Numbered from the stretch's first letter, positions 23,046-33,151 are shown. The stretch is DNA of 47,287 bases from an uncultured Clostridia bacterium (GCA_904378095.1 CAJFHE010000006.1:1-47287), one strand, 5' to 3'. The notes: generated by a model not told the origin, from the letters alone. Numbers and translations are program-made.

Positions 23046-26000
23046 TTATTTTTCTACAACATATACAAGTCTTCCAACTTCTGTTGCTATATTTCCTTTT
23101 TCATCTGTTGCTGTATATATTATGTTATACCATCCTGTTTTGTCATATGTCATAGTTGCTGGATCAATACTGAATTTTTCTTCTCCATCTTCTCCATGCC
23201 AATCAATTTTAGCTGGTTTTTCAATAGTTATGTCGCCGTCTCTTAAATCATGCGCTACTGCTCCTTCTTCAACATATTCAACACCACTGCCAATAACTAT
23301 TTCTTGTCTTTGTTGTCCGTTTAATGTTATTGTAGGAGCTTTTGTATCTTGTAATGTAAGAATAGTATGTGCTGTTCCTTCATTACCTGATTTATCTTTT
23401 ATAGAGTATTCAACATAATAATCACCTAAAGGTATATCTGTTAATTTTGTGCCCCAAAGATTTCCATCAACAAACTCTTGTACTATTTTATCTGTTTTCT
23501 TTCCATTTTCCATATAATACATTATTGCATTAACATCAGCAAAACGCATATCACTATAATAATTGTCTTTAACATCACCGTTTGCATAGTATTCATCTAA
23601 ATCTAGTATATCTTCTCCAGATTCCATTGTAACTTTTTCAGGTACTACGATTTCAGGTGCTATTGTATCTACTAGGTTTAATATTTTATGAGCTTCTCCA
23701 CGATTTCCTGCTTTATCGAATGCATAATATTCAATATAATACTTGCCTAAAGGTATGTCTGTAAGTCCTGTATCCCATGATATTATTGGGTCATATTCTT
23801 TTACTCTTTCTCCCTTTTCGCCATCAGCTGTTGCATGATACCACACTATATTAACGCCAGAAAGATTAGCTTTATTTATAACTCCATCAAAGTCATCTGT
23901 TACAGTACCTTTTTCTGGATATGTTAATATATCTTTACCAGCTTTAAATGTTACTTCTGTGGCTCCAATGTCTATAACAGGTCCTTTTCTGTCTATTTTT
24001 TGTACAATATAGTCAACTTCTGTTGTATTTCCAAGTAAGTCTTCTAGAATTACAGTATATGTTCCATTTGCATCATGTACTCTTGTGTATGTTCTTTCAC
24101 CTGCTTCTTTCCATCCATCTGGAGTAACTTTTAAGTCTTCATTAACTGTAAGTGTAACTGTGACATCTTTTTGTGTTGTAAAAAATGTTCCATCTGATGA
24201 ACGATTTGAATAATCAAATGTTGCTTCTGGTCCAGTTGTATCAATAGTGAAGTTAACTATTTCCTTATTGCCAGCCTTATCTACTGCTACTAATTTATAA
24301 TCCCCATCTTCTATAATTGTTGTTCCGCTAACAAATTCTTTGTCATTTAAAGTTACTTTGTCTAAGTTCTTATCAGTAATGACAGGTGTAACAGCTGATG
24401 TATAGCTTTCTCCGTTTTCTACTCCAGTAATTTTTGGTTTAGCTTTATCTATTTCAAAATTTACTGTTACGCTGTTTCCTGCTGCATCTGTAACTACTAA
24501 TTCATGCTCTTGTTTTTCCCATATTTTGCTTCCGTTTTTATATTCTTCTCCATTTAAAAGAATAGTACATTCAGTAATATCTTCTACAAATGCATATACA
24601 TCAAATGAGTATATTTTGTCAGGTTCTAGTACTTTTCCTCTAACGTCCTTTAAAGTTACAACTGGCGCTTTTGTATCTATTGTGAATTTAACTGTCTCAC
24701 TGTTTCCAGCTCTATCTGTTACTGTGATTGTATATTCACCATTTGCACTTACAGCCTCTCCTTTTCCGTCAGCATCAATTTTATATGCTTCTGTAACTCC
24801 ATTTGGTCTTGTTATAACTGCTTTATCAAGGTTTGTTTCCTCTATACTAGGAGTTACCTCACGACCATATGTTGTTCCATTCTCTACATTTGTAAATACA
24901 GGTTTTGTTCTATCATAAACAACTATACGTCCATTGCTTGTTGGTGTTTGGATAGTATCTTCCATTACATTTCCTGCGAAATCAACTATATTAGATACTT
25001 TAATTTCTAAAGTTCCTTCTGCTAATTCAGCCTCTTCTGCTGGAATTATAAATGTACCTTCATATAAGTATTTAGATTCTTCTGCTTTAACTTTCTCGTT
25101 TAAAGTCATCTCTAGGTTTCTTCCAGCTATTGTAACTGTTGGAGCTTGCTTTAATTCTTCTGTGAACATCATAGCAAACTCAAATTCTTCTCCATTTTTT
25201 ACATAGTAATATTTGTTTTTGTCTTCACCAATATAAGGATTTTCTTCTTTATCTTTACTTAATCTTACTGTAGAATATACTCTTTCTGGCGCTACTGTAT
25301 CATAAATAGCTTTTGTATAATCAGTACGGTTTATATCTTTATTTGTTAATTCTTTGCCAACATTTCCTGCTGCATCTTCATAACCATATATTTTAAATTG
25401 AATTTCGCCCTGTGGTAAATTCATTTCTGGTGTAACTGTAAAATTTGCCACATAATAATGTACGTTTTCTCGCTCATCTTCAGTGTATTTACAACCACCT
25501 TCTAATTCTACATAGTCACCATCATTATTTAATATTGCAATTTTTGGTTCTACTGCAAGTTTTTCTTTAAACCATACAAGAACTCTGACATTATCTCCAT
25601 CTCTTACATAATTTATGTCATCGCCTTCGTTCATATGTGTTGTATTAAGTATTCCTAATGTTTGGTATATAGGTGCGTCATTATCATATTCTACTTGACC
25701 ATATTCGTCTGTATATGAAACATTGTCATTGTCAAAATTTGCTTCATTTCCAGCTAAATCCACCACATTTGTAATAGTAAATGGTACTATCTCATGCTCA
25801 GCTAATTGTAATATACTATTGTCTATTTTTATATCCCAAACATATACATAGTTTCCATTCTTTTCAGAATATCCTTTAGATTTTAGCTCTGCAACTTGTG
25901 TTTTATCTTCTTCTTTTCCAATTGTTAAAATTGGCTCCTCTGCTAATTCTTCATTAAAGTTAGCTTCAACTCTTAACCACTTTCCATCTCCTATATATTT

Positions 26001-28874
26001 ACGGTGATTTACATCATCTCTATTTAAAATATATAGTGGGTGACCTTCACCTAAGATAGGTGCATTATTATCATACTTTACTTGGCCATATTCCTTTGTA
26101 TATGTTACATCATCATTATCAAGTTCAACTGTATTACCAGCTGCATCTTTTGCGCCTTCTATTCTAAAAGGAATTATGTCATGCTCATTAAGTTTTAGTA
26201 TACTGTTATCTATTTCGATAGTAGCAACATAAACATACCAATCTCCATTTTTCAATTTATATTCCAATTCAGTTGTTTGTGTGTTTTCGTCATTTCCTAT
26301 TATTAAAGTAGGTACTCCATCTAGCATTTCATTAAAATTAGCTTCAACTTTTAATGTTTGGCCGTCTTTAATGTATTGACGATGATTCTCATCACTTAAG
26401 TTTAATATATATAATGGGTATCCTGTATCTGTACCTACTACAGGTGCTACTGTATCATAAATAACTTTATTATATTTACTATGGTTTACATCTTCAAAAG
26501 TCAAAGTTTCTCCTACATTTCCTGCTGCATCTGCATATCCACTTACTTCGAAATTAATTTCGCCTTGTGGTAATTTCATTTCTTCTGTAAGTTGTACATC
26601 AGCCATATATACAAATTCTGTATCACTTGAGCTATCTTCTCTAAATGTCATTGTAAATGTTAATTTTTCTTTTTCACCATCTCCTACAAGAACTATTGTA
26701 GGTTCAACAGCTAATTTTTCATCAAAGTGTATACCAAATCTTATATAATCACCATTTGCAGCAACAGTTATGTCTCCGCCATTGTTGTAATGTGTGTCAT
26801 TGTGTAAACATAATGTTTTATATTCTGGTGCTTTTGTATCATAATTAAATTCATATGTAGTTGATTCATTTCCAGCCATATCTCTTACAAGTATTGTATT
26901 TTTGCCTTCTACTAATACTTTTTCAAGATTTTCAAAGTAATTTGCGTCTGACCATTTATTTGGTGTAATTTCACACACTTTACCATTTATAACATATTCT
27001 TTTAATAGAATATTATCTTCTAAAGCAAAGCTTATTCTGCTAAAGTCTGGCTCATTACCTATTGTATATTCTCTATCTTTGTTATCTTTTCCGTCTTTTA
27101 CTGTAAGTGTAGGAATTGTTCTGTCATATACTATACGTCTTCCATTTGATGCCTTTTCTATGTTATCTCCAACATTACCAGCTTTATCTACAATGTCGCT
27201 TATTTCAAATCTAATTTCGCCTTCTGGCATATTAGCTTCATCTTCAGTAATATCATAAGATGCTGTGTAAGTATATCCACCTTTGTCATCTAAGCCAACA
27301 TATTCTGCTGTTAAAGGATATTTTGTTCCGGCACTGTCAATTAATACAAATGTTGGAACTTTTGCTAATTCTTCATGGAATTTAGCATTTAATACAATTT
27401 GATCTCCATTTTTTGCATAGAAGAATTGATAACCTATTTCATCATCTTTGTCTCCTTGCACAATAGATGTTTTTCCTGTAACATAATAATCTGCTGATTT
27501 TCTAACAGGTGCTGTTATATCTACTGTAACTGTTTTTTCTGTTACATTTCCTGCTATGTCTGTTGCTCTTATTATAAATGTTCCTTCTCCTAACCAGTTA
27601 AGTTTAAATCTGTCATGATATGCATCACCTTGCACATATCCTTCTCTTGTCTTTATTTCTTCGCCATTTTCATCTAATATTACAGTGGTAAATGCATTTG
27701 CATCATCTACATTTACATGTCTATCTCCTTGTGTATTTACATATCCTGCTTCATTTATGTTTTCAATATTTATTACAGGTGCTGTTACATCTACTGTAAC
27801 TGTCTTTTCTGTTACATTTCCTGCTATATCTGTTACTATTATTGTAAATGTACCTTCTCCTAACCAGTTAATATTAAATCTGTCAAAATATGTTCCGTCT
27901 TCTGCTAGTTGAGCTTCTCTTCTATTTACTTCTTCTCCTGCTTCATTCAATACTACTGTTGTAAATGAATGTACATCTTTTACATTTACATGTCTATCTC
28001 CTTGTGTGTTTACATATCCTGCTTCACTTAAATTCTCTACATCCAATTCAGGTGCTACTGTATCTACCAAAGTAGTTACAGTATTTGTATCTTTTCCGTT
28101 AACTACTGCTGATGCAACTATTTCTTCAGCGTCTCCATTTACAGTTACTATATATGTTACTGTTGCTTCTGAATTTGCATCTACATTAACTTTCCAAGAT
28201 ATTTTTCCATCTACTACTTCTACTGCATCAGATACACTGTCTTCTACTAAGTCTGCTCCTTCTGGAACTACTGCTGTTACATTCATATCTTCTACAGCTT
28301 CAGTATTATTATTTTTTACTGTTATTGTATATGTTATTTGTGTATTTAATTTAGCATATTCATATTCGCTGTCTAATTTTGCAGCTATTGTACCTTCTAC
28401 ATTTGGTAATTCTGCTCCTACATTTTGAGCATCAGTATTAATATCTGTTGATTCAAAACCAACTAGATTTTCTGTTCTCTCAATAGTCTCAGTTGTAGTT
28501 ATATTTTGTACATAATTTTGTGTGTTTGAATTGTTATTATCTGTTGCTGGTGTATTTCCATTGTTGCTATTTGTATTATTGTTTTCTGTAACTGGTGTTA
28601 CATTTTCTTCATTATTGCTTGCCTCTTCTGAATCATCGTTTGTAGCTTCTTCTGTTGGCTCTTCACCATCATTTTCGCCATTATCTTCTTGAGCTATTTG
28701 GACATCTTCTCCAGCTCTTTCACCAGAGGTACCATTCATTTCTGACATAGCTTGTGTTTCGCTATTACCTTTTATGTAAGAATAAATACCTACTGAAGCC
28801 AAAATGATAAGCAATGCAATTATTGCTACTATAATGACATTTCTTTTTGTCCTATAATTCATTTGACTCTTCAT
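23046..28874 (-). CDS. Giant Ig-like repeat surface protein
   Basis: A 1942-residue protein. One membrane helix or uncleaved signal (about 10-33) is followed by an Asn/Glu-rich spacer to about 150 and a DUF11-like module (about 160-265: YTITVKNNNTEAVEDMNVTAVVPEG). The remainder is a long array of bacterial Ig-like modules, many ending in D.AGNV/TEKTVTVD or DAAGNVG. Two of about 90 residues are near-identical. Modules near 1690-1942 are of the DUF5011 type (GVEYVEEGAVAHDLRDGDI). There is no C-terminal LPxTG signal, so it is probably held by its N-terminal helix. It is the third gene of an operon with a sortase and a sortase substrate; role in adhesion or as a stalk is inferred. Confidence 0.9.
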   Translation of the reverse strand: MKSQMNYRTKRNVIIVAIIALLIILASVGIYSYIKGNSETQAMSEMNGTSGERAGEDVQIAQEDNGENDGEEPTEEATNDDSEEASNNEENVTPVTENNNTNSNNGNTPATDNNNSNTQNYVQNITTTETIERTENLVGFESTDINTDAQNVGAELPNVEGTIAAKLDSEYEYAKLNTQITYTITVKNNNTEAVEDMNVTAVVPEGADLVEDSVSDAVEVVDGKISWKVNVDANSEATVTYIVTVNGDAEEIVASAVVNGKDTNTVTTLVDTVAPELDVENLSEAGYVNTQGDRHVNVKDVHSFTTVVLNEAGEEVNRREAQLAEDGTYFDRFNINWLGEGTFTIIVTDIAGNVTEKTVTVDVTAPVINIENINEAGYVNTQGDRHVNVDDANAFTTVILDENGEEIKTREGYVQGDAYHDRFKLNWLGEGTFIIRATDIAGNVTEKTVTVDITAPVRKSADYYVTGKTSIVQGDKDDEIGYQFFYAKNGDQIVLNAKFHEELAKVPTFVLIDSAGTKYPLTAEYVGLDDKGGYTYTASYDITEDEANMPEGEIRFEISDIVDKAGNVGDNIEKASNGRRIVYDRTIPTLTVKDGKDNKDREYTIGNEPDFSRISFALEDNILLKEYVINGKVCEITPNKWSDANYFENLEKVLVEGKNTILVRDMAGNESTTYEFNYDTKAPEYKTLCLHNDTHYNNGGDITVAANGDYIRFGIHFDEKLAVEPTIVLVGDGEKEKLTFTMTFREDSSSDTEFVYMADVQLTEEMKLPQGEINFEVSGYADAAGNVGETLTFEDVNHSKYNKVIYDTVAPVVGTDTGYPLYILNLSDENHRQYIKDGQTLKVEANFNEMLDGVPTLIIGNDENTQTTELEYKLKNGDWYVYVATIEIDNSILKLNEHDIIPFRIEGAKDAAGNTVELDNDDVTYTKEYGQVKYDNNAPILGEGHPLYILNRDDVNHRKYIGDGKWLRVEANFNEELAEEPILTIGKEEDKTQVAELKSKGYSEKNGNYVYVWDIKIDNSILQLAEHEIVPFTITNVVDLAGNEANFDNDNVSYTDEYGQVEYDNDAPIYQTLGILNTTHMNEGDDINYVRDGDNVRVLVWFKEKLAVEPKIAILNNDGDYVELEGGCKYTEDERENVHYYVANFTVTPEMNLPQGEIQFKIYGYEDAAGNVGKELTNKDINRTDYTKAIYDTVAPERVYSTVRLSKDKEENPYIGEDKNKYYYVKNGEEFEFAMMFTEELKQAPTVTIAGRNLEMTLNEKVKAEESKYLYEGTFIIPAEEAELAEGTLEIKVSNIVDFAGNVMEDTIQTPTSNGRIVVYDRTKPVFTNVENGTTYGREVTPSIEETNLDKAVITRPNGVTEAYKIDADGKGEAVSANGEYTITVTDRAGNSETVKFTIDTKAPVVTLKDVRGKVLEPDKIYSFDVYAFVEDITECTILLNGEEYKNGSKIWEKQEHELVVTDAAGNSVTVNFEIDKAKPKITGVENGESYTSAVTPVITDKNLDKVTLNDKEFVSGTTIIEDGDYKLVAVDKAGNKEIVNFTIDTTGPEATFDYSNRSSDGTFFTTQKDVTVTLTVNEDLKVTPDGWKEAGERTYTRVHDANGTYTVILEDLLGNTTEVDYIVQKIDRKGPVIDIGATEVTFKAGKDILTYPEKGTVTDDFDGVINKANLSGVNIVWYHATADGEKGERVKEYDPIISWDTGLTDIPLGKYYIEYYAFDKAGNRGEAHKILNLVDTIAPEIVVPEKVTMESGEDILDLDEYYANGDVKDNYYSDMRFADVNAIMYYMENGKKTDKIVQEFVDGNLWGTKLTDIPLGDYYVEYSIKDKSGNEGTAHTILTLQDTKAPTITLNGQQRQEIVIGSGVEYVEEGAVAHDLRDGDITIEKPAKIDWHGEDGEEKFSIDPATMTYDKTGWYNIIYTATDEKGNIATEVGRLVYVVEK
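27507..28049 (-). repeat. Two tandem 90/91-codon Ig-module repeats
   Basis: Copies at 27507-27776 (270 bases) and 27777-28049 (273 bases) within the giant gene share long near-identical stretches, including NTQGDRHVNV and DIAGNVTEKTVTVD. This points to recent module duplication, and copy number may vary between strains. Confidence 0.85.
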
Positions 28875-28897
28875 AATTTCCCCCTATTTATATTTTT

Positions 28898-29494
28898 TTA
28901 AATTTCTCTTGCTTTAATAATAAGCCTATTTTTATTTCCATTAGTACAAGTGATAAGCGTTACTTCTCGTTTGCCCTCTTCTCTAGCATCTAGCACACTT
29001 ACATCATTTGGCTCTGTAACAAAAATATCAAATATGCTATATGTTACTTCATTTCCATGTAAGTCTAATATAGTTATTGTATCATTGTTTTCCAACTTAT
29101 CTATATTTCCAAACATAGTACCATCTATGTAATTATGCCCTGCTAGTACTAAATTTCCAACTTCATTTACTCTTCCATTTCCAACTCTTGAAATAGACTT
29201 TTCAAGAGAATCCTCTGTACTTTCAATTAAAATAGGATATTCTATACCTAACTCATCAATTTTTATTGTGCCAATTACTTGATATCCTTTAAACTCAATA
29301 TACGGTGTGGATTCTTCTTCATCCGTTACTGGTATGTTTTCTATCTCAGCCACAACTGCTTTTACAGCGTCCTCATTTTTATTTCTTTCATTAAATTTGA
29401 GACAAATAAAAACAATTAAAACTATTGCAGCTATTAATAAAATGAAAAGAAGTATGCTTGAAATTTTGATTTTTTTATTTTCACTATGTTTCAT
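28898..29494 (-). CDS. Sortase, class D-like
   Basis: A 198-residue transpeptidase with an N-terminal membrane helix (about 10-32). The catalytic residues are H120 in LAGHNY, C183 in TLITCTNGN and R190 in NRLIIKA. Sortases cleave at a C-terminal motif of surface proteins and join them to peptidoglycan or pilin. It starts 4 bases after a gene whose product has an LPVTY sorting signal, and 23 bases before the giant Ig-like gene, which makes a dedicated substrate likely. Confidence 0.92.
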   Translation of the reverse strand: MKHSENKKIKISSILLFILLIAAIVLIVFICLKFNERNKNEDAVKAVVAEIENIPVTDEEESTPYIEFKGYQVIGTIKIDELGIEYPILIESTEDSLEKSISRVGNGRVNEVGNLVLAGHNYIDGTMFGNIDKLENNDTITILDLHGNEVTYSIFDIFVTEPNDVSVLDAREEGKREVTLITCTNGNKNRLIIKAREI

Positions 29495-29498
29495 GGCT

Positions 29499-30440
29499 TT
29501 ATTCCCTGTTTTTCTTGTTTAACTTTTTAAAAGCTATAACAGCTATCATTGCAATAACAACAGCTCCTAAAGCAATAAATAGAACTGTAGTATCATCATA
29601 TGTAACAGGTAAAGCTGTTACTATTTGCTCTGTTTTTTGTTGCTCTTCTACTATTTTTATTTCTGTTTCATATGCTGTTAAGATTTGAACATCTATATTT
29701 CCATCGCTATCTTTTAGCCATAAAATATATTTTTCTCCTTCTTTTGCATCATATGGTTTTGTGATTTCTAAATCCTTTGCTTCTGTCCAGTTATCTTCAT
29801 TTAAATTTGCAACAAGATTATTATATAACTCACTTAATTCGATATAACTTTGAAGTTTAGTATAAGTATTTGTATCTTTGTCAAAGTCATTAATTTTTTC
29901 TACAAGAGTTAAAAATCTGTTGTACTCTTCTGAAGTTCCTGCAACAAAGAACTTATAGTAGTAAGTTTTGCCTTCTTCGCCATTTATTGTAATCTTCTCA
30001 TTTTCTGCACTAGAATTAATTGTTATGTTCTTTGTTAGATTTTCTAATATATTTAGTTGCTCTATTGTTTTAGCATCATTAATTGTGATTTTTTCTCCGT
30101 CAATTACAACTTCATCATTTGTATTTTTAACCCATAAATATGTATCATCTGAGCTAAAGAATTTTGTTTTTAAATCTGCATCTACATAAGCAATATAGTT
30201 GCCTTCATTGTCTTTAACTGCGGTGATATAATTTAGGTCTGTTGCATCTTCTGAATTTGAAAATGCAAATTCAAAGTTTTGGTTTAGCAATCCATTCATA
30301 TATATTAAGTATTGATTGTCATTTTCTTTAATTACTAATATATCGGAAGTTGTTGCTAAACTGTTAATTGGTAACATACTTAGTAGCATGATTACCATTA
30401 ATGTCAACACTAGTAGTATTTTGGTTTTGCTTTTTTTCAC
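29499..30440 (-). CDS. Surface protein with LPVTY sorting signal
   Basis: A 313-residue protein with a signal peptide (about 1-29), a central domain of unknown fold rich in aromatic residues and Lys/Asp, and a C-terminal sorting signal: LPVTY at 277-281, a hydrophobic stretch (VLFIALGAVVIAMIAVIAF) and a basic tail KKLNKKNRE. Tyr replaces the usual Gly of LPxTG. The start is GTG, nine bases after AAGGGGG. It is the first gene of the sortase operon. Confidence 0.88.
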   Translation of the reverse strand: MKKSKTKILLVLTLMVIMLLSMLPINSLATTSDILVIKENDNQYLIYMNGLLNQNFEFAFSNSEDATDLNYITAVKDNEGNYIAYVDADLKTKFFSSDDTYLWVKNTNDEVVIDGEKITINDAKTIEQLNILENLTKNITINSSAENEKITINGEEGKTYYYKFFVAGTSEEYNRFLTLVEKINDFDKDTNTYTKLQSYIELSELYNNLVANLNEDNWTEAKDLEITKPYDAKEGEKYILWLKDSDGNIDVQILTAYETEIKIVEEQQKTEQIVTALPVTYDDTTVLFIALGAVVIAMIAVIAFKKLNKKNRE

Positions 30441-30529
30441 GTCTTTAAACCCCCTTTTTTATTTTGATAGTATATGTGTATTCACTTTTTAGTGAATATT
30501 TACACTATCTTTATTTTTTTGACAGCAAC

Positions 30530-30558
30530 ATTATATAACAAATTATTCCAAAATACAA
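30530..30558 (-). promoter_or_regulatory. Promoter of the sortase surface operon
   Basis: TTGTAT, a 17-base spacer and TATAAT on the minus strand. The leader of about 85 bases holds a hairpin ATTCACT/AGTGAAT (30479-30498). Confidence 0.7.
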
Positions 30559-30594
30559 GTGTTTTTGTTATTTTTCATTTTTATTTCATAGTAA

Positions 30595-30629
30595 AATTGA
30601 ACAGAAAGATATATTCTCTCTGCTCAATT
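30595..30629 (-). terminator. Probable terminator of YcaO gene
   Basis: AATTGAGCAGAGAGA and TCTTTCTGTTCAATT form a long stem with two G-U pairs on the minus strand, starting 6 bases past the stop codon. Only a short T-run follows. Confidence 0.6.
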
Positions 30630-30635
30630 AATTTT

Positions 30636-32462
30636 CTACTCAAATATTTCTTTATTTTCTTCTTGATTAATTATATTGTCTCTTTGTGCTTCTCTAATCA
30701 TTTTCATAAATGGCATATAAAAACTATCATCATTATCCACATAGTCATCTTGTGTTACTCCATAGTGATTTACCAAAATATTTTTTCTATCTTTAAAGCT
30801 AATGTCTATGCAATTTGCTATCTCTTCGTCAAATAGAATATTTATATAGTATATTGCTTTTTCATGCTCTTGCAATTTGTCCATAGCAGAAGCATAATAA
30901 TACACTGCTTTTAACATTATTCTTTCAATTGGATTTTCCATTATATTATCTGCTAAGAAGCTCAAATCTTCTAACATTTTTGCTGCTTTGTTATATTGCT
31001 TATCCATCATGTAGCAAATTGCCAAAAAGTATTTAGCTCCTTCTCCTATCTGCTCACAAGGTAAAACGCTTGTATCTTTTAGGCTGACAAGTATAGATAG
31101 CTTTTCATATCCAATCTGGTTTACTATTACTTCCATTATTTTTATAACTTCTTTAACATTCTCTAAAGTTATATTTCCAAAATCTTTTAATAATCTCTGC
31201 ATTGTTACAAATAAATTAAAATATGTTGCATCAGGGTCGAAGCTTATTTCGCTCATACCTGGTATAGCTATGCTAAATGCAGGGAATCCCAAAGTAGATA
31301 CATCTCTTACTAAAATATCTTTTCCTTCTTCTAATATAATTCCAACTAATTTTTTTAGTAATGTTTTGTTATCCAATTCTGATACATCTGGCATTTCAGT
31401 AAATTCAAAGTCTGATTTTTCTCCTATAACTTGAAATGGAACTGCTGTTAAATCTGAAAAGATAAATTCTGATAAATTTCTATTTTTGCTATCTTCTCCA
31501 CTATAAAAATCAAACAAACAAGTTTCTGCATATTCATATATATCTCTTCCCTGTGCAGCCTCAGTAAAGCATCTTTCCATTGCTATTCCATAGTCAGGAT
31601 GAGCTCCCATTTTAAAGCCGAACTTTCCTGTATTTTTCTCTATTATATATAATCCTGCAACAGGGTATTTGCCTCCAAATGAGCAATCCACTAGTCTAAA
31701 ATAATATTCTGTACTTTGTTTAAGTTTATCTACCATTTTCTTGACTTTTGGGAATTTTTCTATATATGTATTTGGGATTTCTGGCAACGTAACTTTTTCT
31801 TTAAATATTTTTACACCAACGTATCTCTCCAAAATTTCAGATAAACCTTCTATTAAAGCTTCCTCTTTTGAATTTCCTGCACACATTCCATTTGTGTCAA
31901 ACAAATAGCTAAATAATCTATCTGGTACATATTCTAAATCTTTATTTTTTACACTATAATATGGTAAATAATTATATTCCTCTTTTTCCACTAAATTTGA
32001 TTTTTCATTTAATATTTTTTTAATGAATTGAGCTTGCTCTTCTGCTATACTATTTTCTTTTCCGTTTTGTTTTACTATATTTTCGAAAAAGCTATTTTTG
32101 ATTTTTCCTGTTTCGTCTATATTTAGTGCTTCTTTTACGGTCAAGTGCTTTTCATCTGGAGCATTTACAAAAGGTATTTCTGTGGTTGGTTTTTCCATTC
32201 TAAATCTAAACATTCCATTTTGCATTCTTTCAAAAAATTCAGCATATCCGCTTGCCATAGCAAACTCTTTTGTCATGCCTTTTCCATTCTGCCCTATGTC
32301 AGTTCCTTTAATGCACACTCTTAATGAATATGTGCCGACACTGCTCTCATTAGACCATTTTTCTACCACTTCAATTCCTAATTTTTCTAATAATCCTTTT
32401 AGTTTTTTGACTGTTTCTTCAGGTGTTACTTCTTTGTATCTTCTATTTTGTAATTCACTCAT
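30636..32462 (-). CDS. Stand-alone YcaO-domain protein
   Basis: A 608-residue YcaO-family protein. The ATP-binding signatures are visible: GNSKEEALIEGLSEILERYV and AMERCFTEAAQGRD. YcaO enzymes activate peptide amides with ATP to form azolines, thioamides or amidines; the E. coli protein instead assists methylthiolation of S12. The C-terminal 170 residues are helical with TPR-like pairing (GAKYFLAICYMMDKQYNKAAKMLED), as in E. coli YcaO. No precursor peptide, dehydrogenase or transporter is adjacent, so an RiPP role is not supported here. I chose the ATG at 32462, because GAGAGG lies about 10 bases upstream; the frame is open further to 32531. Confidence 0.88.
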   Translation of the reverse strand: MSELQNRRYKEVTPEETVKKLKGLLEKLGIEVVEKWSNESSVGTYSLRVCIKGTDIGQNGKGMTKEFAMASGYAEFFERMQNGMFRFRMEKPTTEIPFVNAPDEKHLTVKEALNIDETGKIKNSFFENIVKQNGKENSIAEEQAQFIKKILNEKSNLVEKEEYNYLPYYSVKNKDLEYVPDRLFSYLFDTNGMCAGNSKEEALIEGLSEILERYVGVKIFKEKVTLPEIPNTYIEKFPKVKKMVDKLKQSTEYYFRLVDCSFGGKYPVAGLYIIEKNTGKFGFKMGAHPDYGIAMERCFTEAAQGRDIYEYAETCLFDFYSGEDSKNRNLSEFIFSDLTAVPFQVIGEKSDFEFTEMPDVSELDNKTLLKKLVGIILEEGKDILVRDVSTLGFPAFSIAIPGMSEISFDPDATYFNLFVTMQRLLKDFGNITLENVKEVIKIMEVIVNQIGYEKLSILVSLKDTSVLPCEQIGEGAKYFLAICYMMDKQYNKAAKMLEDLSFLADNIMENPIERIMLKAVYYYASAMDKLQEHEKAIYYINILFDEEIANCIDISFKDRKNILVNHYGVTQDDYVDNDDSFYMPFMKMIREAQRDNIINQEENKEIFE

Positions 32463-32802
32463 TTCTACCATTCCTCTCCCGTTTTTTATTTTATTTCGCA
32501 GTACGAAATATATTTTTGCTCCGTGCGTCACATATATTCTCTATATATGTGACTTTCACTGGAACAATTTTTAATACGCTATAAAAAAAGGCTATGAAAT
32601 ACAAGACCTTTTTCTACATAATTCTACCATTTTTTTAATAATCTGCAATATTTTTTTACGAAAATGGCTTTTTTCGATATGAAATTTAAAATTGTTATTT
32701 TTGTATAGGAATTTTTGAGTTTTGTATAATCAAAGAGGAACATGGTAACAGATTTAAATCTATCACCATGTTCCACTTTATCTTTCTATCGTCGTTACAT
32801 TG
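32463..32802. other. 340-base intergenic region with several hairpins
   Basis: No gene is seen. On the minus strand, from trxA toward YcaO, it holds the dispersed palindrome 32737-32774, a possible promoter (TTGCAG, 16 bases, TAGAAT at 32621-32648), a weak AAAAAGG/CCTTTTT hairpin with T-run (about 32583-32613), a perfect GTCACATATA/TATATGTGAC hairpin (about 32527-32554) and a small ATTTCG/CGAAAT hairpin (32492-32509). The last three would lie in the YcaO leader. Confidence 0.5.
32737..32774. repeat. Dispersed palindrome, second copy
   Basis: GGAACATGG and CCATGTTCC flank ACAGATTTAAATCT with two mismatches in 19-base arms. It shares the ACAGATTTAAATCTGTCACC core with 152-194 and 47255-47287 and lies about 30 bases past the trxA stop, so it may end trxA transcription. 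Confidence 0.7.
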
Positions 32803-33114
32803 TTATTTTAACATGCTTATAATCTCTTCCTTAGGTTGAACTCCAACTGTTCTACCTACTTCTTTTCCATCTTTAATTACTATAAAAGTTGGTATGCTCA
32901 TAACATCATATTTTACTGCTAAATTTTGCTCCTCATCAATATTTATTTTGCAAACTTTAACACCATCTCCCATTTCTTCTGCAATTTCATCAACAACTGG
33001 TGACATCATTTTACATGGCCCACACCAGCTTGCCCAGAAATCTATTAATACTGGTTTAGTACAATTTAGTACTTCCTCTTCAAAATTCTTTTCATTTAAA
33101 CTTGTAACTGACAT
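32803..33114 (-). CDS. trxA: Thioredoxin
   Basis: A 103-residue thioredoxin with the redox motif WASWCGPCK and the cis-Pro segment MSIPTFIVIKDG. It reduces protein disulfides in the cytoplasm and is recharged by the reductase encoded just upstream (37 bases away). Start ATG is preceded by AAAAGGAGG. Confidence 0.97.
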   Translation of the reverse strand: MSVTSLNEKNFEEEVLNCTKPVLIDFWASWCGPCKMMSPVVDEIAEEMGDGVKVCKINIDEEQNLAVKYDVMSIPTFIVIKDGKEVGRTVGVQPKEEIISMLK

Positions 33115-33151
33115 ATTACTCCTCCTTTTTATATTTTATTCATAATATTTA

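Noticed and set aside
23046-28874. LPxTG-type anchoring of the giant protein
   Set aside because: The C terminus ends in GRLVYVVEK without a sorting motif, hydrophobic stretch or basic tail.
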